DNA from: CAYTLW01 sp964438735
Lineage (GTDB): Bacteria > Myxococcota_A > UBA9042
Length of the DNA stretch: 44,225 bases
Direction: 5' to 3'
Assembly: GCA_964438735.1 (NCBI GenBank)
Contig: CAYTLW010000060.1
Span: 1 to 44,225, forward strand
Shown: one piece after another, positions 41,359-44,225 of the stretch
How positions within the stretch are numbered: position 1 is the stretch's first letter
Layout: every line of letters begins with the position of its first letter
Program-made: the position numbers and the translations under genes
The notes under the pieces: generated by a model
The model's input: only the letters and a program-made list of their open reading frames with translations
The model's database searches: none
Told to the model about the DNA's origin: nothing

Positions 41359-42156
41359 ATGAGCGGGCGCGTAGCGATCGTGACAGGGGCCTCCAGCGGC
41401 ATCGGCGCGGCGGCATGCCGCTTGCTGGCCGAGCGAGGCGACACCGTGGTCCTGGTGGCCCGGCGGGCAGATCGCCTGCAAACGGTGGCCGAAGAGCTGA
41501 AGGGCGCGGGCGGTACCGCCAGGGTGCTGGCTGCCGACCTGGCCGATCCGGTGGCGGTGTCGGCCCTGGTCGGAACGGTGGTCGAGGAGTTCGGCCGCAT
41601 CGACCTGTTGCTCAACAACGCCGGCTACGGCCTGCAGGTGCGCTTCGAGACCATGAGCCAGGCCGACATCGACCGCATGTTCCAGGTCAACGTGTTGGCC
41701 CTGGCAAGTCTGTGCCGCGAAGTGATCCCGATCATGCGCAAACAGGGCGACGGCGCCATCGTCAACATCGCATCGGTCGGCGGCGTGGTGGCTCATCCCC
41801 TCAACGCGGCCTACTGCGCCAGCAAACACGCGGTGGTCGGCCTGTCCAAGTCGCTCCACCTGGAGATGGCCGGCACCGGTGTGCGCGTGGTTGTGGTCTG
41901 CCCAGGGGCGACACGGACCGAGTTCTTTGACCAGGCGCGCCGCGATGTGCCGTTTGCGGCGATGATCCACAAGAACATGGTGCCGGCGGAAGTGGTCGCC
42001 AAGGCGGCCGTGCGCGCGGCCGACAGTCGGCGGGCGGTCATCTTCCCCACTTGGGGTGCCTGGGCCATGGCCATGGCGGATCGCTGGCTGCCCTGGATCA
42101 GCGCCTGGGGCAATGTGCGCTATCGGGATCACGTGCTCGGGTTGCCACAGAAATGA
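41359..42156 (+). CDS. Short-chain dehydrogenase/reductase
   Basis: A 265-residue NAD(P)-dependent oxidoreductase. Rossmann TGASSGIG near the N-terminus, RR in VARRADRL suggesting NADP preference, DL at the adenine site, NNAG, catalytic Ser in NIASVGG and YCASK (Tyr-x3-Lys). PGATRTEF follows. Classical SDR type. The start has GGGAGGG 3 bases upstream. The next gene starts inside its last codons (ATGA), so the SDR and the beta-helix lipoprotein are made together. Substrate unknown. Confidence 0.92.
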   Translation: MSGRVAIVTGASSGIGAAACRLLAERGDTVVLVARRADRLQTVAEELKGAGGTARVLAADLADPVAVSALVGTVVEEFGRIDLLLNNAGYGLQVRFETMSQADIDRMFQVNVLALASLCREVIPIMRKQGDGAIVNIASVGGVVAHPLNAAYCASKHAVVGLSKSLHLEMAGTGVRVVVVCPGATRTEFFDQARRDVPFAAMIHKNMVPAEVVAKAAVRAADSRRAVIFPTWGAWAMAMADRWLPWISAWGNVRYRDHVLGLPQK

Positions 42157-43658
42157 AGATCCATACCCTGGCGTCATGTCTGCTTGCGGCGACCGTCGTG
42201 GCCTGCGGAACCTCACCGGGAGGGGCCGCCGCCGGCACACCGCTGAGCGATGGGCAATCGGTCATCGACAAGGACGTCGCCGGCGACAGCCCTGGGGCTC
42301 CAACCGATGGCGTCGGACAGCGAGCCGACAATGACGCCAACTCCACGAACGACGACAGCGGACCTTCGGGCAGCGACAGCAGCGGTGCGTCGACCGGCGG
42401 GCAGGCGCCGTTCATTCCGCCACCGCCAGCCGGCCAGGCGACCCGCTGGGTTTCGCCCGATGGCGACGACAAGAACCCGGGCACCCAGGCCAAGCCGTGG
42501 CGCCAGATCGTGCACGCCGCCGAACAGGTGGTGGCCGGGGACGTGGTCGAGATCGCGCCGGGCACCTACAAAAGCCCCGTGATCCTGGCCGGCAAGAAGG
42601 GCAGCGCGGCTAAACCCATCATCTTCCGGGCGGCAGGCCCCGGTGTGTTCATCGACGGCAGCGGCGCAGACGGCAGCAAGTGGGATCGTCGGGACGCCAT
42701 CTACATCTACGAATCCAGTTACATCCTGCTGCACGGCCTCGAGCAGTCCAAAGCCAAGCGGGCCGGCTGCCGGGTCAGCCTGTCGCACCATGTCACCGTG
42801 CAGGGCTGCACCTTCAGCGACAACGGCACCTGGGGCATCTTCAGCGACTTCGCCAACGACCTCGCCCTGCTGGGCAATACCTGCACCGGCAGCGTCAAGG
42901 AACACGGCATCTATCACAGCAACTCCGGCGACAGGGCCCGAATCGCCGGCAACCTCTGCCGGGATAACAAGGGCGCTGGCATCCAAATCAACGCCGACCC
43001 GGCGGGCAGCGCCTCGCAAAAGGAAGATGGCATCAGCAGCGACTGCGTCATCGAACGAAACCTGTTGATCAACAACGGCAAGGGCGGCGGCGCGGCGATC
43101 AACCTGGCGTCGGTGCGCGCGACCAAGGTCCGCAACAACCTGGCCTGGGGCAACCTGGGGACCGGCATCGGCATGTGGGATGACGGCCAGGGCAGCCAAT
43201 GGGGATGCAAGGACAACCTCATCGAGCACAACACCATCGTCCAGGCGGCGGCGGCCGGCCGCTTCGCCATCACCCTCTGGCATGGCAGCACCGGCAACAC
43301 GATCCGCAACAACATCCTGGTCGGCGGCGCGCGGGGCGCCATCAGCTACACCACGGACTCCCTGGCCGACCTGAAGGCTCATCACAACCTCTACTTCAGC
43401 GCCAAGGGATGGCACCTCTTCGAGGACGAGAAGACCGCCAAGAAGCGCAACTTCGGCCAGTGGCAGAAGCTGGTCAGCAGCGAGCAGGGCTCGGCGAAGG
43501 CCATGCCCACATTCGTCGACGGGACCGGCGGCGACTACCACCTGACCGAGGGCTCGGCGGGGGTCGACCAGGGAGCCGACTCCGGGTTGCCGGTGGCATA
43601 TGACGGCGCCGAGCGTCCGTTGGGTGCGGGCTACGACATCGGCGCATTTGAGCGCTGA
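42153..43658 (+). CDS. Right-handed parallel beta-helix lipoprotein
   Basis: A 501-residue probable surface lipoprotein: lipobox VVAC (about C18), an acidic, Asp/Ser/Gly/Thr-rich linker, then WVSPDGDDKNPGTQAKPWRQIVHAAEQVVAGDVVEIAPGTY, the typical N-terminal cap of the DUF1565/parallel beta-helix group. A long ladder of Asn-rich turns follows (CTFSDNGTWGIFSDFANDLALLGN, GIYHSNSGDRARIAGNLCRDNKGAGIQIN, NNLAWGNLGTGIGMWDDG, NTIRNNILVGG). Such folds are polysaccharide lyases, hydrolases or adhesins. I do not see a specific lyase active site. The end YDIGAFER closes the fold in this family. Confidence 0.85.
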   Translation: MKIHTLASCLLAATVVACGTSPGGAAAGTPLSDGQSVIDKDVAGDSPGAPTDGVGQRADNDANSTNDDSGPSGSDSSGASTGGQAPFIPPPPAGQATRWVSPDGDDKNPGTQAKPWRQIVHAAEQVVAGDVVEIAPGTYKSPVILAGKKGSAAKPIIFRAAGPGVFIDGSGADGSKWDRRDAIYIYESSYILLHGLEQSKAKRAGCRVSLSHHVTVQGCTFSDNGTWGIFSDFANDLALLGNTCTGSVKEHGIYHSNSGDRARIAGNLCRDNKGAGIQINADPAGSASQKEDGISSDCVIERNLLINNGKGGGAAINLASVRATKVRNNLAWGNLGTGIGMWDDGQGSQWGCKDNLIEHNTIVQAAAAGRFAITLWHGSTGNTIRNNILVGGARGAISYTTDSLADLKAHHNLYFSAKGWHLFEDEKTAKKRNFGQWQKLVSSEQGSAKAMPTFVDGTGGDYHLTEGSAGVDQGADSGLPVAYDGAERPLGAGYDIGAFER

Positions 43659-43671
43659 GGAGCGCCGTTCG

Positions 43672-44225
43672 TCACCTGGCGCCGACTCCCTCGCCCTTGC
43701 CAGAGTGGGATTCCGCCAGCAGGTAGCGACCCAGGATCGCCAGCGAGCTGCCGTGCTTCAGCTCGCCCTCCAGCAGCCAGCGACGGGCCTGCGCCAGGGG
43801 CACCAGGACCACCTCGATGCGCTCATCGGGCTCCAGGCGTTGCTGGCGCAGGACCAGGTCGCGGGCGATGAAGGCGTGCATGATCTCGGTGGAGACCCCA
43901 GGCGCAGCATAGAAGGACTGAGACGGCTCCATCCGCCCGGCCTCGTAGCCGGTCTCCTCCAGCAGCTCGCGGCGCGCACAGTCCAGCAGGGGCTCGCCCA
44001 CCTCGATGCCGCCGGCCGGCAACTCCAACAGCGGATGACCCAGCGTCCAGCGGTGGTTGCGGATGAAGACCACCTCGTCGGCGTCGGTGAGCGCCAGGAT
44101 GACCACAGCGCCCGGATGGACCAGCACTCCGCGGCGCTGGCTGCCGCCGCCGCGCAAGGGCAGGTCGACCGCGCGGACTTCGAAACGGTGGTCCTGGAAG
44201 ACGGTGTCGCCGGGTGGGGGGTTGG
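43672..44225 (-). CDS. Nudix hydrolase (ADP-ribose pyrophosphatase-like), 5' end cut off
   Basis: Partial gene: no start before the window edge. The open frame continues upstream (PPGDTVFQDHRFEVRAVDLP) in the way ADP-ribose pyrophosphatases begin, so the TTG at 44157 is not the start. The Nudix box is complete: GGIEVGEPLLDCARRELLEETGY fits G-x5-E-x7-REUxEExGU. RHRWTLGHPLLELPAG and YAAPGVSTEIMHAF are also typical of NudF-like enzymes. It would hydrolyse ADP-ribose or a related nucleoside diphosphate. It converges with the beta-helix gene, 13 bp apart. Confidence 0.88.
   Translation of the reverse strand, partial: NPPPGDTVFQDHRFEVRAVDLPLRGGGSQRRGVLVHPGAVVILALTDADEVVFIRNHRWTLGHPLLELPAGGIEVGEPLLDCARRELLEETGYEAGRMEPSQSFYAAPGVSTEIMHAFIARDLVLRQQRLEPDERIEVVLVPLAQARRWLLEGELKHGSSLAILGRYLLAESHSGKGEGVGAR

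Overview
The window is about 44 kb of high-GC chromosome from a Gram-negative bacterium, most likely a member of the Myxococcota or a related deltaproteobacterial lineage (for example Bradymonadia). This is inferred from a C-terminal MYXO-CTERM-like tail (GCGCG, hydrophobic helix, RRR), Ser/Thr kinases with the HRDISPTN loop, a giant kinase/TPR/sigma-54 regulator, many short lipoproteins with low-complexity tails, and a complete Lol/Bam outer-membrane system. Genes are tightly packed. No gap exceeds 300 bases, and I see no CRISPR array, transposase, phage gene or rRNA. One tRNA gene, tRNA-Pro(GGG), is present.

Layout. (1) 258-827: a small membrane-anchored, pilin-like protein. (2) 915-4070 (-): a eukaryotic-type IleS. 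(3) 4180-11331: a regulatory module. A ~1713-residue protein (kinase-like, P-loop ATPase, TPR, GAF, sigma-54 AAA+, Fis HTH) is followed 4 nt later by a canonical Ser/Thr kinase. Divergent from them are two translationally coupled paralogous lipoproteins preceded by a near-consensus -24/-12 (sigma-54) promoter. This is the strongest candidate for an undescribed system here. (4) 11377-16129 (-): envelope genes, namely a zinc phospholipase C/P1-nuclease-like exported protein, a helical-repeat protein and a YkuD L,D-transpeptidase. (5) 16352-17320: a cysteine-rich lipoprotein with two rhodanese domains, ended by a strong hairpin. (6) 17430-22601: a malK-malE-malF-malG-like sugar ABC transporter whose MalF carries a ~300-residue sensor-like N-terminal extension. 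(7) 22591-25409 (-): PEP carboxykinase, a small Cys4 protein and a YceI-like protein. (8) 25646-29559 (+): a MYXO-CTERM-like surface protein, a DeoC aldolase with a targeting-peptide-like N-terminus and a lipoprotein alpha/beta hydrolase. (9) 29571-33166: a second alpha/beta hydrolase (-), then OmpH/Skp and a domain-repeat lipoprotein (+). (10) 33203-41186 (-): tRNA-Pro, lysS, a LolC/E-like permease, lolD, bamA and a redoxin-like protein, with very short gaps or overlaps between the protein genes. (11) 41359-end: an SDR coupled to a parallel beta-helix lipoprotein, and a partial Nudix hydrolase running off the right edge.

How the genes work together. The lysS-lolC/E-lolD-bamA run with nearby ompH/skp is an envelope biogenesis block: lipoprotein release, periplasmic chaperone and barrel assembly. 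The mal genes, pckA, deoC and Nudix genes are ordinary carbon and nucleotide metabolism. The sigma-54 module appears self-contained: an activator, a co-transcribed kinase and a sigma-54 promoter for two surface lipoproteins. All functional statements are from reading motifs by eye; no database search was possible.
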